A stretch of 34,336 nucleotides of DNA, from contig JAGBJT010000043.1 in the NCBI GenBank assembly GCA_017934275.1, forward strand, positions 1 through 34,336, in the 5' to 3' direction. Below are positions 16,225-25,500 of the stretch, one piece after another. The DNA is from Cardiobacteriaceae bacterium. GTDB taxonomy: Bacteria > Pseudomonadota > Gammaproteobacteria > Cardiobacteriales > Cardiobacteriaceae. The notes under the pieces were generated by a model. It had not been told where the DNA came from and did no database searches. It saw only the letters and a list, made by a program, of their open reading frames with translations. How positions within the stretch are numbered: position 1 is the first letter of the stretch; each line of letters opens with the position of its first letter. A program made the position numbers and the translations under genes.

Positions 16225-17681
16225 AACTCTTCCTCTTCTTTTTTTCCACTCTTAATACCGAAAGATAAATACATATCCAAATAATTATTTGCCGCTTTTT
16301 CCCAAGAATGTTCTTCTTGCATCGCTGCTGTCTGCATTGCTTCAAATTGTTTTTGATTTTTCCAAGTTTGTAAAAAACGGTCGATTGCGAGACCCAAATC
16401 GTGCTCGTATTCATAATTAAATACAAATCCGTTTTCGCCTGCAACTCCTTCAAAAACCGTATCGGCAAGCCCGCCCGTGCGCCGCACAATCGGCAAAGCA
16501 CCATAAGCCAAACCGTAAAGCTGTGTCAAACCACAAGGCTCAAAACGGCTCGGAATAACAATTGCATCTGCCGCCGCCACAATTTCGTGCGAAAGAGATT
16601 CGTTGTAACCGATATACGCCGCAATATTTTTCGGATCGCGCCAAGCAAGATAGTTAAACCAATCTTCCAGATATTTTTCACCGCTACCCAAAATCACAAA
16701 TTGGAAGTTCAAACCTCCAGCGTCAAGGCGGTTTTCCAGATTTCGTGCTAGCAAATCCGCGCCTTTTTGTTCCGCCAGACGGGAAATCATCACAATTAAC
16801 GGCAATCTGCGTCGCGTATTCAAGCCAAGATTACGGCGCAAAGTGTTTTTGCAAATCTTTTTATTTGCGAGTTTTTTCGCCGTGAAGTTTTTAGAAATAA
16901 GTTCGTCAGTTGCGGGATTCCAAATATCGCTATCAATACCGTTCAAAATTCCCGTTAAGCGTTTTTCGCGCTTACGGGCGGCGAGCAATCCTTCCATACC
17001 GTTTCCCGCTGGATAACGGGTTATTTCCGCGGCATAAGTCGGCGAAACCGTGCTTACTTGGTCGGAGTAAAAAATTCCCGCCTTCAAAAATGAAACATTG
17101 CCGTAAAACTCCAAACCTTCCATCTGAAACATCATCGGATCGAGCCAAATTTTCGCTAAATCACAACCGATAAACACACCTTGATATGCAATGTTGTGAA
17201 TAGTAAAAACACTTTGCACGCTGCTGCCCCAATGCCGTAAATACGCCGCTGCCAAACCAGTTTGCCAGTCGTGAGCGTGGAGAATGTCCGCCTTACCCCA
17301 AAGTTGATCAGCACCGTCTGCAATCGCCGCAGCCGCCCAAGAAAGAAGCGCAAAACGGCTGCAATTGTCGGCGTAGTCGCGGTAGTAGCAGTCGTAATAC
17401 GGATTACCGTCGCGGTTGTAAAGATGCGGTGCGTCAATCAGATAAAGCTTCAAACCTTGATATTCACCGTAACGCAGAGTTACATCGCCCGCAAAAGAAT
17501 CTGTGCGAAAAATCGCGTGCGTTTCAGAAATTTTCTCGCGCAAGGCGGAATAAAACGGCAAAATCACCCGCGCATCACAGCCGAGATTTTGCTGATAAAG
17601 CGGTAAAGCACCGACAACATCAGCAAGACCGCCAGTTTTAATTAACGGGAAACATTCACTTGCAGCGTGCAAAATTTTCAT
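16221..17681 (-). CDS. glgA: Glycogen synthase (ADP-glucose), GT5
   Basis: 486 residues, close to the usual 475-480. It extends alpha-1,4-glucan from ADP-glucose in the cytoplasm. Visible: the N-terminal ADP-glucose site KTGGLADVVGALP (Lys15), ILHAHDWQTGLAAAYL, VFTIHNIAYQG, GILNGIDSDIWNP, VMISRLAEQKGADLL and the C-terminal catalytic block PSRFEPCGLTQLYGLAYGAL followed by RRTGGLADTV. ATG at 17681 with gagattgaaatg: ggaga lies about 6 nt upstream. It is separated from glgC by a terminator and a mobile element, so its expression may be partly uncoupled from the upstream glg genes. Confidence 0.96.
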   Translation of the reverse strand: MKILHAASECFPLIKTGGLADVVGALPLYQQNLGCDARVILPFYSALREKISETHAIFRTDSFAGDVTLRYGEYQGLKLYLIDAPHLYNRDGNPYYDCYYRDYADNCSRFALLSWAAAAIADGADQLWGKADILHAHDWQTGLAAAYLRHWGSSVQSVFTIHNIAYQGVFIGCDLAKIWLDPMMFQMEGLEFYGNVSFLKAGIFYSDQVSTVSPTYAAEITRYPAGNGMEGLLAARKREKRLTGILNGIDSDIWNPATDELISKNFTAKKLANKKICKNTLRRNLGLNTRRRLPLIVMISRLAEQKGADLLARNLENRLDAGGLNFQFVILGSGEKYLEDWFNYLAWRDPKNIAAYIGYNESLSHEIVAAADAIVIPSRFEPCGLTQLYGLAYGALPIVRRTGGLADTVFEGVAGENGFVFNYEYEHDLGLAIDRFLQTWKNQKQFEAMQTAAMQEEHSWEKAANNYLDMYLSFGIKSGKKEEEEL

Positions 17682-17711
17682 TTCAATCTCCTTCGCATTT
17701 CACAACTTTTA

Positions 17712-17814
17712 TAGTCGTTTCAATTCAAAATAAGACAAGGCAGCGAGCCGAAGACAGTATGTCTAATACGGCGAGGCGAAGCTAACGCAGTATTATTTTG
17801 AAGTGGAACAACTA
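17712..17814 (-). mobile_element. Correia-like element, copy 4 (inside the glg operon)
   Basis: 103 bp with TA on both sides (17710-17711, 17815-17816), in the opposite orientation to the other four copies; internal blocks gacaaggcagcgagccgaag and cggcgaggcgaag are the complements of copies 1 and 3. It fills the glgC-glgA gap, about 30 nt before the glgA start, so it becomes part of the glgA leader. Confidence 0.85.
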
Positions 17815-17844
17815 TACAAAATCAAACTTCATCAAGACACTAAC

Positions 17845-17868
17845 AAAAAACGGCGGATTTACCGCCGT
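17845..17868 (-). terminator. Terminator directly after glgC
   Basis: Perfect acggcgg / ccgccgt stem with a 5-nt loop. On the minus strand it ends in a run of six T. It lies only about 10 nt beyond the glgC stop and before glgA, within what is otherwise a co-oriented operon. Confidence 0.75.
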
Positions 17869-17876
17869 CTTTTTAT

Positions 17877-19184
17877 TTATTCTTCGCCTGAATGTGCATT
17901 CCTTTCCGCGGTGATGTTTTCGAGCATCGCTTGATTTACCAGCACAATCCCCTGCTTACTCACTCGGAAATGCGCTTGGTCAAATTCGGCATTTACTCCA
18001 ATTTGCAAACCGTCTGGCACTTCGCAATATCGATCCAAAATCGCATTACGGATAACACAGTTTTTACCGACAAAGCAATCAGGCAGCATTACCGTCGATT
18101 CAATCACCGAGTTTTCCTTAATTTTGCAGCGCGGAAAAATCACCGAATGCGAAATTTCCGCATCTTCAATCACCGAACCGCCGCTCACCAGAGAATTGTC
18201 CAAAGTGCGGTCGCGCGGTGTTTTGTAGAAAAATCTCGTCGGCCAAGTTTGCTGCGGTCTGCCGAGGATTAGCCAGCTTTCGTCATACAAATTAAGTTGT
18301 GGATGCTCGGAACATAAATCCATATGCGCGCCCCAATAAGCGTCCAAAGTTCCGACATCGCGCCAATAAACAAGTCCGTCGTGCGTTCTACCGCGGCAAG
18401 AGCGTTCAAACGGATGCGCATAAACAACACCATCTTGCACCGCTTTCGGAATGATGTTTTTACCGAAATCGTGGTCGGTGTCGGTTGAAGTCGCTTCTTT
18501 TTCGAGAATTTCATACAAATAATCAGCATTGAAAACATAAATTCCCATCGAAGCCAGAGAATAATTCGGACGACCTGGAATAGTCGGCGGATCTTTCGGT
18601 TTTTCCACAAAGCCGACAACATTGAGCTGATCATTGACATCCATAATCCCGAACTCACCCGCTTCTTGTTTCGGAACTTCGATGCAAGCAACGGTGCATT
18701 TCGCGCCCGTCATTGAGTGATCGGCAAGCATTTTGCGGTAATCCATTTTGTAAATATGGTCGCCAGCGAGGATTAGCACATATTTACAGCGGTAATGGCT
18801 TTTCATAATCCGCATATTTTGATAAACAGAATCCGCCGTACCGCGATACCAAGTATGTTCATCAATCTGCTGACGGGCAGGCAGCATATCGATATATTGA
18901 TTTCGTTCATACGGCAAAAAACTCCAACCGCGTTGCAAATGCCGCAGCAGCGAATGCGCGGCATATTGCGTAACCACACCGATTTTTAAGATGTTGGAAT
19001 TGACACAATTCGAAAGCGCAAAATCAATAATCCGTCGATTACCGCCGAAATAAACCGCAGGTTTAGCACGGTTATCAGTAAGTTCATAAAGCCTTGAACC
19101 ACGACCACCAGCCAACACCAAAGCCAGAGTTTCTTCGGCAAGCTTGGTTTCGTCCTCGCTAGTTTTTTTGCTCTGTTTCATCAT
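17877..19184 (-). CDS. glgC: Glucose-1-phosphate adenylyltransferase (ADP-glucose pyrophosphorylase)
   Basis: 435 residues. It makes ADP-glucose from glucose-1-phosphate and ATP, the committed and regulated step. Visible: the nucleotidyltransferase signature LALVLAGGRGSRLYELTDNR, AKPAVYFGGNRRIIDFALSN, WYRGTADSVYQNM, ILAGDHIYKMDY, the glucose-1-phosphate Lys in VGFVEKPKDPP, and a C-terminal left-handed beta-helix (SVIEDAEISHSVIFPRCKIK). Where E. coli has Lys39, which binds the activator fructose-1,6-bisphosphate (TNKRAKPA), this protein has Asn (TDNRAKPA), so activation may differ. The gene begins 10 nt after glgX, in the same operon. Confidence 0.96.
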   Translation of the reverse strand: MMKQSKKTSEDETKLAEETLALVLAGGRGSRLYELTDNRAKPAVYFGGNRRIIDFALSNCVNSNILKIGVVTQYAAHSLLRHLQRGWSFLPYERNQYIDMLPARQQIDEHTWYRGTADSVYQNMRIMKSHYRCKYVLILAGDHIYKMDYRKMLADHSMTGAKCTVACIEVPKQEAGEFGIMDVNDQLNVVGFVEKPKDPPTIPGRPNYSLASMGIYVFNADYLYEILEKEATSTDTDHDFGKNIIPKAVQDGVVYAHPFERSCRGRTHDGLVYWRDVGTLDAYWGAHMDLCSEHPQLNLYDESWLILGRPQQTWPTRFFYKTPRDRTLDNSLVSGGSVIEDAEISHSVIFPRCKIKENSVIESTVMLPDCFVGKNCVIRNAILDRYCEVPDGLQIGVNAEFDQAHFRVSKQGIVLVNQAMLENITAERNAHSGEE

Positions 19185-19194
19185 TTTCTATCCC

Positions 19195-21678
19195 TCAAAC
19201 TTCGTCTTGAACCGCAACTTGCAACACCCAAATTCCCTGCCCCGCGAGCTTTATTCCTGACGGAAAACGGAATTCTTCCTTATTTGGTGCAAGCACTATG
19301 TCCTGTATTTCAATTCCTTTCGGCAGCCAAAATTCGTTTTCTTCATTGTTGCCATTTACTAATAAAAGTAAATTTTCTTTGCCGCGCAAAAGAATTTGTA
19401 TTAAAGGTTGTGTGGGGTTGTGCCAATTTTCGTCTTTCATCGGCAGGCCATGTTGATTAAACCAGTTTATTTCTTCTTCTTGCCAGAACTCACCGCGGTA
19501 AATATCGCTGTATTCCTCGCGGATTTGGATTAAAGCTCTGGTGTATGCAAATAAATTGTGATCCTGATTTTTCCAATCAATCCAGCTGATGGAATTGTCT
19601 TGGCAGTATGCGTTGTTATTGCCTTTTTGCGAATTGGCAATTTCGTCGCCTGCAAGCAGCATCGGTGTGCCATTAGATAAAAATAAAGTTGCGAGCATCG
19701 CGCGCCGTGCTTGGTCGCGCTGTTTGAGAATTTTTTGATTATTAGTTGTGCCTTCAACGCCGAAGTTATTGCTGTAATTAGCATTCGTGCCGTCGCGATT
19801 TTCTTCGCCGTTAGCTTCGTTATGTTTTTCTTGATAAGCGGTTAAATCCGCGAGAGTGAAACCGTCGTGGGCGGTTAAAAAATTGATTGAATTACTGGAC
19901 GCGCGGTCGGTAGAGAAAACATCGTGTGATGCGCAAAATCTTGTCGCCAAAGCGGATAAATCACCGCTATTACAAAGCCAAAAACGCCGAACATCATCAC
20001 GGAATTTATCGTTCCATTCGGCAAAATTGTTTGGATAGTTACCGAGTTGATAGCCGTAATCAGCAATATCCCAAGGTTCAGCTATAAATTTTTTCCCCCG
20101 CAAAATCGGATCTTGATACAAAGCAGCAAAGAACTTTCCATTACGGTTGAAATGCGGTTCGCGCGCCAAAATCGAGGCTAAATCAAAACGGAAACCGTCA
20201 ATGTGAAATTCCTGCACCCAATAACGCAAATTGTCTAAAAGCCAAGTGAGCACATTTTCATTACTGCAATTAACCGTATTTCCGCAACCTGACCAATTTT
20301 GATTTCCGCCTCGTTCATTCAACCAATACCAAGAACGGTTATCCAATCCGCGCTGACAGAGCATTTCACCGCCATCGCCGCCTTCCGCCGTATGGTTATA
20401 AACCACATCGAGGATTACTTCGATTCCCGCACGGTGCAAAGCTCGAACTGCAATTTTCATTTCATCATCGGCTTTATCGCAATCAAGCGCGTAATTCGGA
20501 TTAAGCGCGAAAGCCGCAACTGTGTTGTAGCCCCAATAATTCGTAAGACCGAGTTTTTTCAAATGCGGTTCATCGGCGGATTGCGCAACAGGCAGAAGTT
20601 CTACCGCGGTAACGCCGAGATTTTTCAAATAATCAATAACTGCTGGTTCAGCCAAAGCCGCAAAAGTTCCCGCTTTTTTACCGAGTTCAGGGAATTGTTT
20701 GGTGAGACCCTTGGGATGCGCTTCATAAATGATGGTTTTATCCCAAGAAATGTTCGGAGAAATGTCGGAATACCACTCAAAAGAATCTTTTTTGACAACT
20801 GATTTGTAATCGTCGGTTAATTTGCGGGAATACGGATCGAACAGAAGTTTTTCAGGATTGAATAAATCACCGCGAGCGGGATTGTTTTCACCGTAAGCGC
20901 GGTAGGCATAAACAATTCCCTCACCGACGGTTGCTAAAAATCCGCAGAACACATCACCGATTTTGCGCATTTCAAAGCGTTGTTCCTTGCCGTCATCATC
21001 AAATACGCAAAGTTCAATTTTCGTTGCAGAGCGAGAAAACACCGCGAAATTCACCCCGTAACGGTCGCAAGTTGCGCCTAGCGGATAAGGTTTTGCGTGT
21101 TCTGGTTCGTATTTCATTTGAGAAATTTCCGCACCAAAACCGTTGTCGTGCTTTAACACATCTTTCCAGCGATATTTACCGTCAGATTTACCGCGCACCG
21201 AAACACCGAAATAATTCAAAATCCGATACACAGTCGGTGCTTCTTCACCGATATCTTCGAAGTATTGCTTGTATTTACGGTAAAGCTCGACATTGCTTTG
21301 ACCAGGCTCTGATTCGTAAATATTGCGGAAATCTTTAATCCAGCGTTCTTCGTTGCGCTCTGGTTTGGTGTAAGACGCGGTTTCGTCATCATTGATGCCT
21401 GCACGCGGGCGGAGATAAATTTCTGGCTTCTGTTCTAATTTGACAGCGAGCTTGTATTGCTGAATCCATTGATAAATCGTTTCGCGAGATAGTCCTGTGC
21501 TTTCACGGAAATTCGCAGTTTTTGCCTCGCGGATTGCTTCCAAAATTTCGGCTGGTAGATCGCCTGTTTTCGATTTTTTGGCAAATTCCAAAACTGGAAC
21601 TGGGGTGTAGAGCAGATATTCAACGATTTTTACTCTCGCTCGCGCAACAGCAAGCTTTCCTCTATTTGTTTTCTTCAT
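19195..21678 (-). CDS. glgX: Glycogen debranching enzyme GlgX with an N-terminal Mu-transposase-like DNA-binding region
   Basis: 827 residues from ATG 21678; a longer TTG start (21723) lies on the -10 box and is unlikely. Residues from about 196 are a full GlgX: a CBM48 start (PYPLGATCDRYGVNFAVFS), then a GH13 barrel with YEAHPKGLT, ILDVVYNHTAEG, nucleophile segment DGFRFDLASIL (about 494), acid FIAEPWD (about 531) and LTAHDGFTLADL (about 603). It removes alpha-1,6 branches from limit dextrins. Residues 1-190 are extra: a basic start, a LPAEILEAIREAK segment, a helix-turn-helix (STGLSRETIYQWIQQYK, 59-76) and a helical module (DFRNIYESEPGQSNVELYRK to APTVYRIL, 116-154). These resemble the DNA-binding modules of Mu-type transposases without the DDE core. 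One uninterrupted frame. Confidence 0.92.
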   Translation of the reverse strand: MKKTNRGKLAVARARVKIVEYLLYTPVPVLEFAKKSKTGDLPAEILEAIREAKTANFRESTGLSRETIYQWIQQYKLAVKLEQKPEIYLRPRAGINDDETASYTKPERNEERWIKDFRNIYESEPGQSNVELYRKYKQYFEDIGEEAPTVYRILNYFGVSVRGKSDGKYRWKDVLKHDNGFGAEISQMKYEPEHAKPYPLGATCDRYGVNFAVFSRSATKIELCVFDDDGKEQRFEMRKIGDVFCGFLATVGEGIVYAYRAYGENNPARGDLFNPEKLLFDPYSRKLTDDYKSVVKKDSFEWYSDISPNISWDKTIIYEAHPKGLTKQFPELGKKAGTFAALAEPAVIDYLKNLGVTAVELLPVAQSADEPHLKKLGLTNYWGYNTVAAFALNPNYALDCDKADDEMKIAVRALHRAGIEVILDVVYNHTAEGGDGGEMLCQRGLDNRSWYWLNERGGNQNWSGCGNTVNCSNENVLTWLLDNLRYWVQEFHIDGFRFDLASILAREPHFNRNGKFFAALYQDPILRGKKFIAEPWDIADYGYQLGNYPNNFAEWNDKFRDDVRRFWLCNSGDLSALATRFCASHDVFSTDRASSNSINFLTAHDGFTLADLTAYQEKHNEANGEENRDGTNANYSNNFGVEGTTNNQKILKQRDQARRAMLATLFLSNGTPMLLAGDEIANSQKGNNNAYCQDNSISWIDWKNQDHNLFAYTRALIQIREEYSDIYRGEFWQEEEINWFNQHGLPMKDENWHNPTQPLIQILLRGKENLLLLVNGNNEENEFWLPKGIEIQDIVLAPNKEEFRFPSGIKLAGQGIWVLQVAVQDEV

Positions 21679-21724
21679 TTTTGATGGTCTCGATAGTTTT
21701 GTTTTACTGTAAATAACCACCAAA

Positions 21725-21779
21725 ATTATAAATAAAGATTTTTTACTATTTCGTATTTATGCAAAAAAAAAAAAAAAAA
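21725..21779 (-). promoter_or_regulatory. glgX promoter region with a 17-base homopolymer
   Basis: On the minus strand TATAAT (plus-strand attata, 21725-21730) lies about 47 nt before the glgX ATG. No good -35 is present. A run of 17 T (A at 21763-21779) begins 33 nt upstream of the -10 box, where an UP-element-like tract would sit. Tracts this long change length by slippage. The rest of the 21679-21922 gap is AT-rich with no other signal. Confidence 0.5.
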
Positions 21780-21922
21780 CGATTTTTTACAATTTTTTAA
21801 TATTTTGCGTTCAAGCTTGCAAATTGCTTCTTGGACAAGGCTTTTCAAAGATTATTTTTTTCAAACAAGAGCAAAGAAATTTCTGCATAAATTGAGATTT
21901 TTGAGTTTCAAGATGAATTGTT

Positions 21923-22507
21923 TTAGCGGTAATTTCTTAATTTTTCCGCATCTTCATCAATTTCACGGATAACGCGGCAAGGCACGCCAGCTGCCAAAAC
22001 TCCCGCGGGAATATCACGATTAACCACCGCTCCTGCCGCAATAATGCTTCCTTCACCGATATTCACACCAGCGAGCACTTGCACTCCTGCACCAATCCAA
22101 ACACTGTTTTCCACCGTAATCGCTTTGGCATATTCCAAGCCCAAATTGCGCCGTGCTCTATCCAAAGGATGCGCGGCGGTATAAAAACCGCAATTTGGCG
22201 CGATAAAAACATCGTTACCGAAAGAAACTTCGGCTGCATCGAGAATTACCAGATTGTGATTGGAATAAAAGTTTTCACCGATAGAAATACCGTCGCCGTA
22301 GTCGCAATAAAACGGTGCGGTAATTTCAAAATTTTTGCCCGTTTTTTTGAAAAGCTCGCGAATGATTTGTTCTTGTTCAGAAATCGCCGACGGCAGCAAA
22401 TGATTAAAACGAAAGCAAGCTTCTTTGGCAAAAAGCCTTCTTGCACGGATTTCAGGAGTATTCGGGTCGTAAAGCCCAAATGAATAGTCATTTAATCGTT
22501 TATTCAT
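21923..22507 (-). CDS. maa: Maltose/galactoside O-acetyltransferase-like protein (left-handed beta-helix)
   Basis: 194 residues from ATG 22507 (MNKRLNDYSFGLYDPNTPEI). The longer frame to 22540 runs through the glgB terminator and is rejected. It transfers acetyl from acetyl-CoA to a sugar hydroxyl. Visible: an N-terminal Mac-type helical cap (ARRLFAKEACFRFNHLLPSA), FYCDYGDGISIGENFYSNHN, the catalytic His in GFYTAAHPLDRARR, and hexapeptide repeats to the end (VWIGAGVQVLAGVNIGEGSI, GAVVNRDIPAGVLAAGVPCR). It sits inside the glycogen cluster, so maltose or short maltodextrins are the likely acceptors, but the family also takes glucose and galactosides. A terminator separates it from glgB. Confidence 0.85.
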   Translation of the reverse strand: MNKRLNDYSFGLYDPNTPEIRARRLFAKEACFRFNHLLPSAISEQEQIIRELFKKTGKNFEITAPFYCDYGDGISIGENFYSNHNLVILDAAEVSFGNDVFIAPNCGFYTAAHPLDRARRNLGLEYAKAITVENSVWIGAGVQVLAGVNIGEGSIIAAGAVVNRDIPAGVLAAGVPCRVIREIDEDAEKLRNYR

Positions 22508-22520
22508 AAGAAATAAAAAC

Positions 22521-22538
22521 GCGGGGCAAAAACCCCGC
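22521..22538 (-). terminator. Terminator after the malQ-glgB fusion gene
   Basis: Perfect 6-bp gcgggg / ccccgc stem with a 6-nt loop, ending on the minus strand in GTTTTTAT. It lies 17 nt beyond the glgB stop and 14 nt before the acetyltransferase start. Confidence 0.7.
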
Positions 22539-22555
22539 AATTTCGTCTGTAATTT

Positions 22556-25500
22556 TTATTCTTGACGGAATAAGAACACCGTTGCCAAAGGCGGTAAATC
22601 AATCGAAATTGAATATGGTTTGCCGTGTGCTTCTTGCTCTTGGGCGCGGAATTCTGGATAAATCGGATAACCGCTACCGTTATAAACCTTGTCGTCAGAG
22701 TTCAAAATCACACGGTATCTACCGCCACGATGCACACCGAAACGGTAAGCCTGCCGCACAACTGGCGTGAAATTGCTAATTACGATGATTTCATTACCAC
22801 CGTGGTCATAACGGCTAAACACGAATACCGAATTGTCCGCATCATCAACCACCAGCCATTCAAAACCGCCTGGATTTTGATCACGCTGATAAAGCGCGGG
22901 ATAACTCTTATAAACACGGTTCAAATCCCGCACAAAGTTTTGCACGCCTTTATGCCAACCGCCCTCTTCTTCGAGCAAATACCAATCCAAGCTTTCTGAA
23001 TAATTCCACTCTCTGCCTTGCGCGAATTCATCGCCCATAAACAAAAGCTTCTTACCTGGATACCCCCACATATAACCGTAATACGCCCGCAAATTCGCAA
23101 ATTTCTGCCAGCAATCACCAGGCATACGGTCGAGGATTGAGCGTTTTCCGTGCACAACTTCATCGTGCGAAAGCGGAAGAATGAAGTTTTCGGAGTATTG
23201 ATAAATCATTCCGAAAGTCATTTTGTTGTGATGGTATTTACGGTTAATCGGATCTTCCTGCATATAGCGCAGAGTGTCGTTCATCCAACCCATATTCCAT
23301 TTATATTGGAAAGCCAAGCCTTCATCGTGCGTTACACCGCCGAATGAAGTCGATTCTTCGGCAATACACATCGCCCCAGCAGCTTCCGTGCGCAACATTT
23401 GATTTGAACGGCGTAAAAACTCAATCGCTTCAATATTTTCCTTACCGCCGTATTGATTCGGAATCCACTCACCGTCTTCACGGGAATAATCGCGGTAAAT
23501 CATCGAAGCAACCGCATCAACCCGCAGACCGTCAAAGCCGAAGCGCTCAATCCAATAAAGCGCATTACCACGCAGGAAATTCGCAACTTCCGTGCGTCCG
23601 AAGTTGTAAATCAGCGTATTCCAATCTTTGTGATAACCCTCACGCGGATCTTGATGTTCATAAAGAGCAGTGCCGTCAAAGCGTTGCAAACCGCTTTCAT
23701 CGGTAGGGAAATGTCCGACAACCCAGTCCAAAATTACATTCAAACCCGCTTGATGCGCCGCATGCACAAAATCGCGCAACTCTTGCGGTGAGCCAAAACG
23801 AGAAGTCGGTGCATAAAGTCCAGTCGGTTGATAGCCCCAAGAACCGTCATATGGATATTCGGTAACGGGCATCAATTCGATATGCGTAAAGCCCATATCC
23901 TTGACATACTCAACCAAATCACGGGCAAAATCAGCGTAAGTGAGCCAAAAATTGTTTTCAGGATTGCGTCGCCAAGAACCGAGATGCACTTCATAAATAC
24001 TTATCGGTTTATCTACCGCATTCGCCTCAATACGGTTACGGACTTTACCCGCCGCCGCCGAGCGAGTTGGCAAACTGCGCACCAAAGATGCCGTTCCAGG
24101 ACGAAGCTCCGCACCGAAAGCGTACGGATCAGCTTTCATACGCAGATTGCCGTTTGCATCAAGAATTTCATACTTATATAAATCGTTTTCACAAACGCCT
24201 GGAATAAAAATCTCCCAAACACCGATATTGCTTTGCAGCCGCATCGGATTGCGCCGACCATCCCAAGCATTCCAATCACCGACTACCGAAACCCGTTTTG
24301 CATTCGGTGCCCAAACCGCGAAATGCACACCTTTAACACCGTCAAATTCCTGCAAATGCGCACCGAGATATTCAAACGGTCGCAAATGATTACCCTGCCC
24401 CAAAAGCCAACTGTCAATCTCACCAAGATATGAAGGAAAACGGTAAGGATCTTCAATAACCAAGCCGTCGCCGTTTTTGTAATCAATAGCGATGCGATAT
24501 TGAGTATCCGCCGAGGGCAAAACCGCCGCAAACAATCCGCGCGCATCAATTCTTTGCATTTCACAAATATTTCCGCCGTTATTGCGATTGACCAAATAAA
24601 CCGCATCGGCTTCGGGTTGAATTGTCCGCACTACAACCGAACCGTCCGCACGATGATGCTTACCGAGATAAGCAAAAGGATCGTTCTCCACGGCATTAAA
24701 TAGACGGTCAATAATTTCGCGCTCGCCGTTTTCGATTTTGTATGCAAGTTTGGCTTTTTTCATACGCTGATCTCCGAGTATTGAAAGTAATTGTGAAAAC
24801 TCACGATGTTTAGGCAGTTCTTCAAGGCTAATCGGCAGTTTTACCGCCCAATTTGGATAGCCTTCTGCCACACCTGGAAAGTTGAAGTTTTTATTCATCG
24901 CGATGAGATTTTCGAGCTGAATCCCATAAAGCTTCGCCGCAGTTTGCGCGGAAAATTGATGCACCGCACGGCGCAAAATTGAATTTCCACGGCGCGGATA
25001 TTTTTCGTTTTCGGTCAAAACACGGTTTTTTTGCATTGCAACAAAAAGCTGCATTTTTTCTGCATTACGGGCATCTATCGCTTTTTTAAGTTCCGCGTCA
25101 GTTGCGAATATGCCGAATTCCCGCATTTTTCTTAAATCAGTTTCCGCCCACCAAGCAGCAAACGGCGCAACATCGTGAGTAGAAATAACGCTAATCGATT
25201 GCGGATTGTCGTGCTGCGGACGGTTATGAAGATTGAAATACAAAACGCTATATGCAAAAACACCGCGCTTTTTGAGTAATTCGCGGAAACCATCAGGCAC
25301 AATTCCTAAATCTTCCCCGATGACCATACATTTCGCGCGCCTGCTCTCCACAATCAAAATTGCCAGCAGAATGTCCAAGGGATAGCGGATATACGCGCCA
25401 TTTTCCTCACCGTCAAAATTTTTAATCCACCAAAGACGGGCAAGCAACATCGCGTGATCGAGGCGCAAAATCGAATAGTTACGCATATTGGCGCGCAGGA

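Noticed and set aside
21679-21723. TTG start for GlgX at 21723
   Set aside because: It lies just beside or upstream of any transcript from the TATAAT at 21725-21730, and the ATG at 21678 is better placed.
22508-22540. Longer start for the acetyltransferase
   Set aside because: This stretch is the glgB terminator hairpin; MNKRLNDYSF at 22507 fits the family start.
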